Positions 1 through 6,773 of a stretch of 11,802 nt of DNA are shown piece by piece (the stretch's first letter is position 1; every line of letters begins with the position of its first letter). The notes under the pieces are model-generated. The model saw only the letters and a program-made list of their open reading frames with translations. It ran no database searches and had not been told where the DNA came from. A program made the position numbers and the translations under genes. Source of the stretch: CAZTAK01 sp964611585 (GTDB lineage Bacteria > Pseudomonadota > Alphaproteobacteria > SHVP01); NCBI GenBank assembly GCA_964611585.1, contig CAZTAK010000069.1:1-11802 (forward strand), in the 5' to 3' direction.

Positions 1-403
1 CGGTGATTGCCCAGCTTGGGACCGGAGCGTGGGACGATTGGCGCGGTTCTTACGAGTTTCTCAAGGGTCAAGTTCGCCTGCCGCGCTTTACCGTTGAGTG
101 GAAGGGATCATTGGTGGGGCCCCTGGCCGCGCTCGGAATGGGGCCTGCATTCGAGCATTCGATTGCTGATTTCAGCGCCCTGGCCGTTGGCGACCGCGCC
201 TTCGCCATCGACGACGTGGCGCATTCTGTGTTCGTCGCGGTGGACGAGGAGGCACCGAAGCGGGGGCAGCGACCGCCATCGGTGCTACCATCGAGAGCTA
301 CCAGCCGCCCTTCCAGTTCATTGCCGACCGGCCGTTCCTGTGGGCCATCGTCGATGACGAAACCGGCTCGATTCTGTTCCTCGGCGCGGTGTACGACCCT
401 TAG
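1..403 (+). pseudogene. Serpin (serine protease inhibitor), 3' end, frameshifted
   Basis: This is the C-terminal third of a serpin; the 5' part lies outside the window. From base 3 the frame gives VRLPRFTVEW, then LAALGMGPAF, the ADFS motif and the IDDVAHSVFVAVDEE strand, all classic serpin landmarks. At about base 251 the frame shifts: continuing one base back gives GTEAGAATAIGA (the reactive-loop hinge), then FIADRPFLWAI and the terminal GSILFLGAVYDP, ending at TAG 401-403. Rejoined, the hinge reads EEGTEAGAATA, close to the consensus of inhibitory serpins, so the lost base is probably one G in the GAGGAGG run. The reactive P1 residue should lie around TIES, but its exact position is uncertain. 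Serpins trap target proteases by loop insertion; bacterial ones probably act on foreign or envelope proteases. The shift may be a real mutation or an assembly error. Family call is firm. Confidence 0.88.
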
Positions 404-503
404 AGCTTTTCCCGTTCGCATGCGCTCACGCGAAAGGCTCTATCCCTTTGACATAGTACGCAAATCGTCGTCGCCGGCGATTCCGCCGGCTCGGGATTTG
501 CGC
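403..503 (+). repeat. 101-bp MITE-like repeat, copy A
   Basis: First of three near-identical 101-bp copies (others at 2023-2123 and 8998-9098, both in the opposite orientation). The core begins GAGCTTTTCCCG and ends CGGGATTTGCGC; the two ends are imperfect inverted repeats (8 of 12 positions match when one is reverse-complemented). TA flanks both sides (401-402 and 504-505), which fits a TA target duplication as known for IS630/Tc1-type elements and their MITEs. The right half folds as CAAATC...GATTTG around GCCGGC-GATTCC-GCCGGC; the left half can pair TTCGC with GCGAA. It differs from copy C at two positions and from copy B at four. It has no coding capacity, so a transposase would have to act in trans. 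The serpin stop TAG uses the left TA plus the first G of the element. Confidence 0.88.
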
Positions 504-581
504 TAGAGCGGGGCGTACTGAACGGCGCTCCTGTCGATTCCGAATACGGGCCCCGGGATCCGTGCAGCGCCACGACTTGCG

Positions 582-1205
582 TCAACCCTTCGGAGGCCAT
601 CGCGGGAACGGCTTGGCGTGAACTTCGGCGACGCGGGTATAGGCCGTGTACCCGAGCCGCGCCATCGCCTGGACGCGCGCCTGATCGACCATGCCGTCAT
701 CGAGAATCGAGTCGTCGATGTGAACGCCGAGGACGCGCCCCATAATCACATGGTTGAACACACCGTCGATGTCGTGCGGCAGGCGCACGATCTCGACCAC
801 CCGGCACTCGATATGCGCCGGGCTTTCCGCTACTCGCGGCGGGGTGACGAGCTCGCTCGGCGTCTTGGTGAGTCCCGTCACCTCGAACTCGTCGATCTCG
901 GGCGGTGCCGGGGTCGACGAGAGCCATACCGAGTCGCGTAAGGCCCACACCGCCATGTTGACCACGAATTCGCCGGTATCGCGCACGTTGTTGAGGCTGT
1001 CCTTGTAGGAGCCGTCGTCGTTGGGGGTAGGCGCGAACATGACGTGCGGCGGCCGGTAGGCGACGATATTGAACAGCGCGAACGGAGCCAGGTTGACCCG
1101 CCCCTTTGCGTCGACGCTCGATATCCAGCCGATCGGGCGCGGCGCGACGAGGGCATTGATGGGGTCGTGGGGCAGGCCGTGGCCGTCTTCAGGGCGGTAG
1201 AACAT
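582..1205 (-). CDS. Flavin reductase-like domain protein (FMN-binding split barrel)
   Basis: A 207-residue protein of the flavin reductase-like / DIM6-NTAB family (PF01613 type). The N-terminal stretch PHDPINALVAPRPIGWISS, then GRVNLAPFALFNIVAYRPPHVMFAP and the later DTGEFVVNM, are the family's FMN-binding barrel signatures, and the length is normal for a single-domain member. These proteins bind FMN, and many reduce it with NAD(P)H for partner monooxygenases; the substrate here cannot be told from sequence. The ATG at 1205 is supported by GAGGAG (plus strand 1210-1215) four bases upstream. The gene is divergent from the damaged DUF2461 gene across about 120 bp, and there is no obvious monooxygenase partner nearby. 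It is intact, unlike both flanking genes. Confidence 0.88.
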   Translation of the reverse strand: MFYRPEDGHGLPHDPINALVAPRPIGWISSVDAKGRVNLAPFALFNIVAYRPPHVMFAPTPNDDGSYKDSLNNVRDTGEFVVNMAVWALRDSVWLSSTPAPPEIDEFEVTGLTKTPSELVTPPRVAESPAHIECRVVEIVRLPHDIDGVFNHVIMGRVLGVHIDDSILDDGMVDQARVQAMARLGYTAYTRVAEVHAKPFPRWPPKG

Positions 1206-1312
1206 GCAACTCCTCGCAATCCGAACTCGAAGCCACTATTTTACGCGCAGGCGGCCCGGCCCGCGAGTCCGGTTTGCGAGCCGCGCGCCCGATTCATTAT
1301 CGCCAATGCCCA

Positions 1313-1318
1313 GGGGGG
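1313..1318 (+). promoter_or_regulatory. Ribosome binding site deciding the ATA start of the DUF2461 gene
   Basis: A run of six G (after CA, before AAACGAA) lies seven bases before ATA 1326-1328. No ATG, GTG or TTG is available in this frame between the end of the neighbouring gene and the first conserved residues. The spacing suggests this was an ATG start changed to ATA. Confidence 0.5.
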
Positions 1319-1325
1319 AAACGAA

Positions 1326-2013
1326 ATAACCGCCGCACCGCACTTCAACCGCGCGCTGTTTTCGTTCCTGCGCGACCTCAGGAACAACAACACACGCGAC
1401 TGGTTTCAGGCCAACAAGCAGCGCTACGAAAACGACGTACGCGAGCCGATGCTGCGGTTTGTCGAGGACTTCGGGCCGTATCTGGCGAAGATCAGCCCGG
1501 CGTTCGTCGCCGATGCCCGAAAATCCGGCGGATCGCTGTTTCGCATTTACCGCGACGTCCGGTTCGCCAAGGACAAGACGCCCTACAACCAATGCGGGCG
1601 CTCAGTTCCGTAACGTGCGCGTAAAGGACGCCCACACGCCCGGTTTCTATTTGCATCTTGAACCGGGTGGCGCCTTCATGGCGTCCGGCCTGTGGCACCC
1701 GGACGCACCGACCTTGGCGAAAATTCGCGGCGCCATCGTCGCCGATCCGGCGAAGTGGAAACGGGTTACGGGGTCCAAGGCGCTGCGCGCCGCGGCCAAA
1801 TTCACGGGCGGCTCGCTGGTGCGCCCGCCCCGGGGCTTCGACCCCGATCACCCCCTGATCGAAGACTTGAAACGCAAAGACTTTATTGTCGTTGCCAATA
1901 TGACCGAGGCAGTTGCCACGGCCCCCGGGTTCATCGGCACGTTTGCCAAATTCTGCCGCACCGCGGCGCCGTACACTCGCCTTCTGGCCGAGGCGGCTGA
2001 TCTCGAATGGTAG
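1326..2013 (+). pseudogene. DUF2461 (TIGR02453) family protein, frameshifted
   Basis: Two frames joined at about base 1593 make one DUF2461 protein of roughly 228 residues, the family's usual length. The first frame gives FNRALFSFLRDLRNNNTRDW, then YENDVREPML and GGSLFRIYRDVRFAKDKTPY; the second gives AGAQFRNVRVKD, PGFYLHLEPGGAFMASGLWH and the C-terminal helix up to EAADLEW. The join falls after TPYNQ, where the family normally reads TPYK-x-HAG, so two bases are missing or one is extra. The start also looks damaged: the natural first codon is ATA at 1326 behind a good G-rich ribosome site, giving (M)TAAPHFNRALF. DUF2461 proteins are widespread but have no settled function. Two independent lesions favour decay over a single sequencing error. 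The stop lies nine bases before repeat copy B. Confidence 0.85.
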
Positions 2014-2022
2014 CTGTATCTA

Positions 2023-2123
2023 GCGCAAATCCCGAGCCGGCGGAATCGCCGGCGACGACGATTTGCGTTCTATGTCAAAGGGATAGCGCTTTTCGCGTGA
2101 GCGCATACGAACGGGAAAAGCTC
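2023..2123 (-). repeat. 101-bp MITE-like repeat, copy B
   Basis: Inverted relative to copy A and exactly the same length, with TA at 2021-2022 and 2124-2125. Compared with copy A it differs at four positions, all in the left (GAGCTTTT) half or centre; the hairpin half is identical. The TA at 2124-2125 with the last element base forms the stop codon TAG (minus strand, 2125-2123) of the adjacent hydrolase gene. Confidence 0.88.
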
Positions 2124-2947
2124 TAGCCGCGGCCGAGAAGCACGCGCAGAACCGCAGCCTTGGCCGCAGGCGAGAGGTCGCCCGGAGGCAGTTCCGCGAT
2201 CTCGGCGCCGGGAATGGCGTCCGCCGTCGGGTGCATGTCGGTGTACATCTCGGCGTCGGGCTGGTGGAAAACCGTCGTTGGAACCCGGATCTGTGTGACA
2301 CGTTCGTCACGCGGCCAGCGCATTGCCGCCCTGTAGGACAAATGAAATGTCCGTATTGCCTTAAGCACTTCGACGGTCTGGTCGTGCAGCATATCGGCCG
2401 AGCGCGGGTCCCACGGCATCCGGTGGGCGGCGTCGCGCGACCACCAAGGGTAGAACATCCAGTGGTCTTTCATGACGTGGAACGCCCAGGTGAGCTGGCG
2501 GCCTTGGGCGTCGGGGGGCGGGCAGGGCTCGCCTGCGGCGCGGTTGCGTTCGCCCGGCCCCAGCATCGGCAATTCGTCAATGTACAGTCGATTGATGCGG
2601 TCCGGTTGGGCGATGGCGAGTTCCGTCGATATCATCGCCCCGGTGCGCACGCCGTAAATATCCACCGTCTCAAGGCCCATGGCGTCAAGCGTTCGGCCCA
2701 GCGCATCGGCGAAATAGGAAATCTCCGGATCCGTCTCGGCGGCGGGTGCCGAATCGCCGTTGCCCAGCGTATCGGGGGCGAACAAGGGCCGCGCGGTTCC
2801 GAGTTCCTCCATCAGTGGCACAAGAAAGCCGCTCGCCACCGGCGACATGTGGATCATGACCAGCGTGCGCGCTTTGTCCACGCCCACATTGCGGCGAAAA
2901 TGAACCTGCCCCTCGGCGATGCGGACGAACCCGCGTTCGATATCCAT
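2123..2947 (-). CDS. Alpha/beta-hydrolase-fold protein with an atypical nucleophile position
   Basis: A 274-residue alpha/beta-hydrolase-fold protein. Visible elements are strand plus oxyanion-type loop VMIHMSP (about residues 30-36), the LFAPDTLGNGDS loop (about 55-66), and the elbow DIYGVRTGA (96-104) followed by a helix and PDRINRLYIDE. The elbow normally reads G-x-Ser-x-G; here it is G99-V-R101-T-G103, so the catalytic Ser is replaced by Arg. I recall related proteins with GxHTG at this place, but no standard nucleophile exists here. Catalytic Asp and His are also unclear (FHQPDAEMYTD; no obvious C-terminal His). It may be non-hydrolytic or use other chemistry. Start chosen at the inner ATG because GAGGAG (plus strand 2956-2961) sits eight bases upstream; a 19-residue longer start at 3004 has no support. 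It is divergent from the TRAP genes. The stop codon lies on repeat copy B. Confidence 0.8.
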   Translation of the reverse strand: MDIERGFVRIAEGQVHFRRNVGVDKARTLVMIHMSPVASGFLVPLMEELGTARPLFAPDTLGNGDSAPAAETDPEISYFADALGRTLDAMGLETVDIYGVRTGAMISTELAIAQPDRINRLYIDELPMLGPGERNRAAGEPCPPPDAQGRQLTWAFHVMKDHWMFYPWWSRDAAHRMPWDPRSADMLHDQTVEVLKAIRTFHLSYRAAMRWPRDERVTQIRVPTTVFHQPDAEMYTDMHPTADAIPGAEIAELPPGDLSPAAKAAVLRVLLGRG

Positions 2948-3107
2948 CGACGGTACTCCTCGATCCAGCGGCGCCAGACGGAAGACCCGGCCCGGGTGCC
3001 CCACTGAAGCGGTTGGGACGCGGCTCTCCGTTCGGTCAACCTACCTGATCGTTTTACCGGCTGGCAATCGCGCGCCGGCGAGCAACTTCTGCGTGCCGGG
3101 CCCCGTG

Positions 3108-3136
3108 TTGACTGCACCGGGCAGGCGGGGCACACT
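3108..3136 (+). promoter_or_regulatory. Possible sigma-70-type promoter for the TRAP operon
   Basis: TTGACT (3108-3113) is followed after 17 bases by CACACT (3131-3136). The -35 matches five of six consensus positions and the -10 only three. It points toward dctQ, and transcription would start near 3143, at the edge of the 18-bp tandem repeat. Predicted from motif match only. Confidence 0.3.
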
Positions 3137-3144
3137 CGGTCATG

Positions 3145-3180
3145 GGGGCAGTCCATCGCGACGGGGCAGTCCATCGCGAC
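3145..3180 (+). repeat. Perfect 18-bp tandem duplication (possible operator)
   Basis: GGGGCAGTCCATCGCGAC occurs twice head to tail, at 3145-3162 and 3163-3180, without mismatch. It lies in the divergent control region between the hydrolase and dctQ, just downstream of a possible promoter. Two direct copies of an operator-like sequence would suit a regulator binding side by side, but a chance slippage duplication is equally possible. Confidence 0.6.
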
Positions 3181-3206
3181 CGCCGATTTTTTTGTAGCGG
3201 AACCGT

Positions 3207-3887
3207 TTGCAAAGCCGGTGTCCGCCGCCTGGGCCTGACGGTTTGCAGAATTCCGACCATAGTGTCCGCGAAGGCTTTCTGGAACGCTTAGCCCGGCTAT
3301 TTGCGTGGATTTCGGGCGGCCTGATCCTGGCGTGCGCGATCCTGATAACGCTGGATGTTTTTGCGCGCGACATCTTCAACGACAATTTCTTCGAGAGCTT
3401 CGAGATCACGATCTATACCTACGCCGTGACGGTCGCGTTTTCGTTCGCCTTCGCCCTTACGACCAAGACCCATATTCGCATCGACGTGATCTATGCCCGC
3501 TTTCCGCCGTTGGGACGCGCGTTGCTCGACATCGTTTCGGTGGCGCTTCTGTCGCTGATCGCCGTCATTTTTTGCTACTACGCCTGGTCGACCACGTTTC
3601 AAAGCCTGAGCTTCCCGGGGCCGACCCGGCTCGGTGCGGCGTCGGCGTCGGAACTGGCGGTTCCGCTGGTGATTCCGCAGTCGATCTGGTCGCTTGGCCT
3701 GACCTGGTTCGCCGCCATTTGCCTCATCTATCTCGTCCGCGGCCTGATTTCGCTGGCGCGCACGGACCTCAAGGCGGTGGAAGCCCTGATCGGGATCGCT
3801 GCGCACGAGGCAGACGCGGAAATCGATGAGGCCCTGCACGCGACCGCTGGCAAGGACGCCCCCGGCAACCCGGAACACCCCCACTGA
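3207..3887 (+). CDS. dctQ: TRAP transporter small permease subunit (DctQ type)
   Basis: The small membrane subunit of a tripartite ATP-independent periplasmic (TRAP) transporter. Four hydrophobic segments are visible: FAWISGGLILACAILITLDV, ITIYTYAVTVAFSFAFAL, LLDIVSVALLSLIAVIFCYY and SLGLTWFAAICLIYLVRGL, with HIRIDVIYARFPP between the second and third, as usual for DctQ. About 214-226 residues is slightly long; the extra part is a charged C-terminal tail rich in Glu, Asp and Ala. There is no ATG start: TTG at 3207 and TTG at 3243 are both possible and neither has a strong ribosome site, so the start is uncertain. The stop TGA overlaps the dctM ATG (ATGA), pointing to coupled translation. The subunit sits in the inner membrane with DctM. 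Confidence 0.9.
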   Translation: MQSRCPPPGPDGLQNSDHSVREGFLERLARLFAWISGGLILACAILITLDVFARDIFNDNFFESFEITIYTYAVTVAFSFAFALTTKTHIRIDVIYARFPPLGRALLDIVSVALLSLIAVIFCYYAWSTTFQSLSFPGPTRLGAASASELAVPLVIPQSIWSLGLTWFAAICLIYLVRGLISLARTDLKAVEALIGIAAHEADAEIDEALHATAGKDAPGNPEHPH

Positions 3888-5170
3888 TGGCTTGGCTCGC
3901 CCTCGTCGTCTTGCTGGTTCTCGCGGCCTCGGGAATCTATGTTGCGGCCATCCTCGGCATTATGTCGGTCCTTCTGGCCGAGGTGTTCTCGTTCTTTCCG
4001 CTGTTGCCGGCGCTCGGCGATGTCGCCTGGTCGGCCAGTACCGAGTTCGTGCTGGTCGCCGTGCCGCTGTTCATTCTGATGGGCGAATTGCTGCTGCGTA
4101 CCGGAATCGCCGAGGACATGTTTCGGGCGCTCGACCGCTGGGTCAACTGGGTGCCGGGCGGGTTGATGCACACCAACATAGCCTCAACCGCCATGTTCGC
4201 CGCAACCTCGGGATCGAGCGTGGCGACTGCCGCCACCATCGGCACGGTCGCGATTCCCAATATAGAATTGCACAAATACAACCCGTCGCTGTTTCTGGGT
4301 TCGCTCGCCGCGGGCGGCACCCTCGGAATCCTGATACCGCCCAGTATCAACATGATCATCTATGCGGTGCTGACCGAAAGTTCGGTGACCGATCTCTATC
4401 TCGCGGCGATGATTCCCGGCGTCTTGCTGGCGGCAATGTTCTCGCTCGCTATTCTCATCGCTTGCATTGTGAAACCGAAGTTGAGCGGATCCCGCAGCCA
4501 ATCGACCTGGAACCAGCGGTTCCGTTCGCTGGTCCACCTGCTGCCGCCGATCACCCTGTTTCTCGTGGTGGTTGGGTCGATCTATGCCGGACTGGCGACC
4601 CCGACCGAGGCGGCGTCACTGGGCGTGGTCGCCGCGCTCGGGTTCGGATTTTGGCGCCGGCGCATCAACAAATCGGTGCTGCTCGCCGCCTTCGAAGGCA
4701 CGATGCGGACGACGGCGATGGTGACGCTCATTGTCGTGATCGCGTTTTTTCTGAATTTCGTTTTGCAGGCGCTGGGCATTATCCAGTTCGTGGACGAGTT
4801 CATGGATGGGCTCAACATCTCTCCGACGCTCGCGATGCTGGCCATCATCGCGTTCTATCTGGTCCTCGGCATGTTCATGGAAACACTCTCGATGATGATC
4901 GCGACAACGCCGATCGTCGTGCCGGTCATTCTGGCGCTCGGGTTCGACCAAATATGGTTTGGGGTTGTGTTCATGATTCTGATCGAGGCGGCCTTGATCA
5001 CGCCGCCCATTGGCGTCAATCTGTTCGTGGTTCAGGCTGTGCGCGGGCGCGGTCCGTTCCGCGACGTAGTTATGGGGTCGCTGCCATTTCTGATAATGAT
5101 GATCGGCATGCTTCTGCTGCTGCTCGCGTTCCCGGATATGGCTTTGTTGCTACCCCGCACATTCAATTAG
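3887..5170 (+). CDS. dctM: TRAP transporter large permease subunit (DctM type)
   Basis: A 427-residue, highly hydrophobic protein of the DctM/ion-transporter superfamily, full length for the family. Characteristic stretches are PLFILMGELLLRTGIAEDMF, the SGSSVATAATIGTVAIP loop (about residues 107-124), GTLGILIPPSINMIIYAVLT (about 144-163), YAGLATPTEAASLGVVAALG, and near the end EAALITPPIGVNLFVVQA. It forms the inner-membrane channel that couples sodium- or proton-driven uptake to the periplasmic binding protein. It starts at the ATG overlapping the dctQ stop by one base. A 484-residue open frame on the same strand (3826-5280) overlaps it almost completely, but only this frame gives family motifs. 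Confidence 0.96.
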   Translation: MAWLALVVLLVLAASGIYVAAILGIMSVLLAEVFSFFPLLPALGDVAWSASTEFVLVAVPLFILMGELLLRTGIAEDMFRALDRWVNWVPGGLMHTNIASTAMFAATSGSSVATAATIGTVAIPNIELHKYNPSLFLGSLAAGGTLGILIPPSINMIIYAVLTESSVTDLYLAAMIPGVLLAAMFSLAILIACIVKPKLSGSRSQSTWNQRFRSLVHLLPPITLFLVVVGSIYAGLATPTEAASLGVVAALGFGFWRRRINKSVLLAAFEGTMRTTAMVTLIVVIAFFLNFVLQALGIIQFVDEFMDGLNISPTLAMLAIIAFYLVLGMFMETLSMMIATTPIVVPVILALGFDQIWFGVVFMILIEAALITPPIGVNLFVVQAVRGRGPFRDVVMGSLPFLIMMIGMLLLLLAFPDMALLLPRTFN

Positions 5171-5222
5171 AAGGGAGGTCCGTTTGTAGGAGGTTCACAA
5201 AGTACCGCTTTGAACTCGGCCC

Positions 5223-5244
5223 GGGTCCCGCGCGTTCGGGGCCC
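5223..5244 (+). ncRNA. Intercistronic stem-loop between dctM and dctP
   Basis: GGGTCCCG (5223-5230) pairs with CGGGGCCC (5237-5244), with one U-G wobble, around a six-base loop CGCGTT. There is no following T-run, so it is not a typical terminator. Its place in the 102-bp gap before the binding-protein gene suggests a processing or stabilising hairpin that lets the binding protein be made in excess, as is common in binding-protein operons. Its function is inferred from position. Confidence 0.5.
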
Positions 5245-5272
5245 ACCAATAAGACCTTATGGGAGGACAGGT

Positions 5273-6349
5273 ATGCGTAATTCGAGAATCCAGGCGCTCG
5301 GAGCGGTATTTGCCGCCGGCCTCGTGGCGGCAGCCGGATCGGCCGCATTGGCCGACGAACCGGACGGGGTATTCCCCAAGACCGAAATCGTCGTTATCGG
5401 CAACGTCAGCGTGACGACACAGTTCCGCGAAATTCAAAAACCCTATTGGACCGAGGTGATCCCGGCCAAGTCCGGCGGCCAGATTTCAGTCGTTTTCAAG
5501 GGCTGGAACGAAATGGGCCTCAAGGGGCCCGAAGGGTTGCGGCTGGCGCAACGAGGGACTGTCAGTTTCGCGTCGTTCCAGCTTGGTCACGTCTCCGGCG
5601 AGGCGCCGATCAATGACACCACCGATTTGGCCGGCATGTCGCCGACGATCGATGACTTCCACGACGTTACGATGGCGTTCCGGCCGGTGCTCGAGAAATT
5701 CTACGAAGAGAACTTCGGCCTCAAGATCCTCACGATGCAGTCGTTCCAGGCGCAGATTCTTTATTGCCGGGACGAGGTCAAAAATTTGGCCGATCTCCGC
5801 GGCCGGAAAATTCGCAGTTCCGGCGCCTCGCAGTCCGACTTCCTGTCGCACCTCGGCGCATCGGGCATCCCGATGTCATTCGGCGAGGTTCAGCAGGGCC
5901 TGCAAAAGGGTGTCATCGATTGCGCCATTACCGGCACACTCGGCGGCTATTCGGCGAAATGGTATGAAGGCGCCAAGTATCTTTACACCCTGCCGCTCAA
6001 CTTCGCGGCCGGTGTGACGGTCGTGAACATCGATGCCTGGAACAGCTTCGATGCCGACGTGCGCAAGCTGTTCGAAGACAATAGTCAGGCGCACGAGGAC
6101 GCAATGTGGGCTCTAAACCGCAGCGAAGGCGAACTCGGCATTCTGTGCAACACCACCGGTCCCTGCCCGGAGGGCGAGCCCGGCGGCATGATCCGTATCG
6201 ATGCTTCCGCCGAAGATCTGGAGCTCAGGCGTCAGATCATGCTGGAAACGGTTCTGCCCCGTTGGGCGGAACGGTGCGGCTCCGATTGCGCTGAGAAGTT
6301 CAACGCAACCATCGGCAAGGTCAACGGCCTGAGCGCCCCGACCAACTGA
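5273..6349 (+). CDS. dctP: TRAP transporter substrate-binding protein (DctP type)
   Basis: A 358-residue periplasmic solute-binding protein of the DctP family. The N-terminus is a Sec signal (MRNSR..., hydrophobic core, cleavage expected after ALA at residue 27). The mature part has the family's core: NLADLRGRKIRSSGASQSDF with Arg181 in the place of the conserved carboxylate-binding Arg, then FGEVQQGLQKGVIDCAITG and the WYEGAKYLYTLP hinge region. Substrates are therefore probably organic acids; which one cannot be told. Start chosen at ATG 5273 because GGGAGGA (5261-5267) is correctly spaced and it begins the signal peptide; an upstream ATG in frame at 5210 would spoil the signal. Unusual are two Cys pairs near the C-terminus, CNTTGPC (292, 298) and CGSDC (335, 339), which may form disulfides in the periplasm. 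It is last in a Q-M-P operon. Confidence 0.93.
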   Translation: MRNSRIQALGAVFAAGLVAAAGSAALADEPDGVFPKTEIVVIGNVSVTTQFREIQKPYWTEVIPAKSGGQISVVFKGWNEMGLKGPEGLRLAQRGTVSFASFQLGHVSGEAPINDTTDLAGMSPTIDDFHDVTMAFRPVLEKFYEENFGLKILTMQSFQAQILYCRDEVKNLADLRGRKIRSSGASQSDFLSHLGASGIPMSFGEVQQGLQKGVIDCAITGTLGGYSAKWYEGAKYLYTLPLNFAAGVTVVNIDAWNSFDADVRKLFEDNSQAHEDAMWALNRSEGELGILCNTTGPCPEGEPGGMIRIDASAEDLELRRQIMLETVLPRWAERCGSDCAEKFNATIGKVNGLSAPTN

Positions 6350-6362
6350 CCGAAACAGTGCA

Positions 6363-6400
6363 CCCCCCGGCTATCGGTATGATGATGGCCGGGGGGTTTT
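6363..6400 (+). terminator. Rho-independent terminator of the TRAP operon
   Basis: CCCCCCGGC (6363-6371) pairs perfectly with GCCGGGGGG (6388-6396) around a 16-base loop, followed by TTTT. It begins 14 bases after the dctP stop, as expected for the end of the transporter transcript. Confidence 0.85.
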
Positions 6401-6581
6401 CCTGTCGCCAACACCGAGGGACTTTCTCGCTGCCCACAAGAGGCGCGCTTGGAAAGCGAACGCGACCCGTCCGGTGCGAATGCGGCCGGACCAAGGTCCG
6501 CCCATTCTGGAAATACTGCGGAACGGGGGGCGCCTTGCCGGTTAGGCCATTTGAACTGCCGCTCGACCGGCCGGCGCCGAC
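6401..6581. other. Intergenic stretch with no recognised feature
   Basis: Between the TRAP terminator and the end of the small lipoprotein gene, which converge here. A 75-codon open frame on the plus strand starts inside the terminator region and resembles nothing I know. I see no promoter, repeat or RNA gene. Confidence 0.5.
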
Positions 6582-6773
6582 CTAGCGCCGGTACAGAACG
6601 AATTCACCTTTCTCGCCACTGAACAGGCCCGGTCCCTCTTTGCCGGCATCGGACGGGGTATAGGTGTAAGGCGTTCCGGCGGCGCAGGCGGCGGCAAGGA
6701 TCAGCAACCCTGCCGCCACCGCGATCCGGATGGTTCGCAGCCATGCGCGTCGGCTTGTCGTGGCCCGGTTCAA
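6582..6773 (-). CDS. Small lipoprotein
   Basis: A 63-residue protein with a twin-Arg-rich N-terminus, a hydrophobic stretch IRIAVAAGLLILAAAC and a lipobox LAAAC, so Cys30 should be lipidated and the mature part would be only about 34 residues: AAGTPYTYTPSDAGKEGPGL and FSGEKGEFVLYRR. The tail GPGLFSGxxGEFxLYRR looks familiar from short uncharacterised alphaproteobacterial lipoproteins, but I cannot name a family. The start is TTG at 6773, whose last two bases are the first two of the upstream porin's TGA (sequence TTGA), so the two genes are probably translationally coupled; there is no in-frame ATG. If the porin is dead, coupled expression could be reduced. Function unknown; it probably sits in the envelope. 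Confidence 0.65.
   Translation of the reverse strand: MNRATTSRRAWLRTIRIAVAAGLLILAAACAAGTPYTYTPSDAGKEGPGLFSGEKGEFVLYRR

Noticed and set aside
240..260. Programmed frameshift in the serpin
   Set aside because: GAGGAGGCACC is not a known slippery heptamer and no stimulatory structure is evident; simple base loss is the better explanation.
1044..1325. Extension of the DUF2461 frame back to ATG 1044
   Set aside because: It would run antisense through the flavin reductase gene; family similarity starts only after 1326.
2231..3007. A 258-codon open frame on the plus strand
   Set aside because: Antisense to the hydrolase gene; low-complexity Arg/His composition typical of shadows in GC-rich DNA, and the opposite strand has a ribosome site and a recognisable fold.
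3826..5280. A 484-codon open frame on the plus strand, longer than dctM
   Set aside because: It overlaps dctM in another frame, is Arg/His-rich and shows no family motifs, while the dctM frame has clear TRAP signatures and membrane segments.
6358..6585. 75-codon plus-strand frame after dctP
   Set aside because: It starts in the terminator hairpin, has no ribosome site and resembles no known protein.
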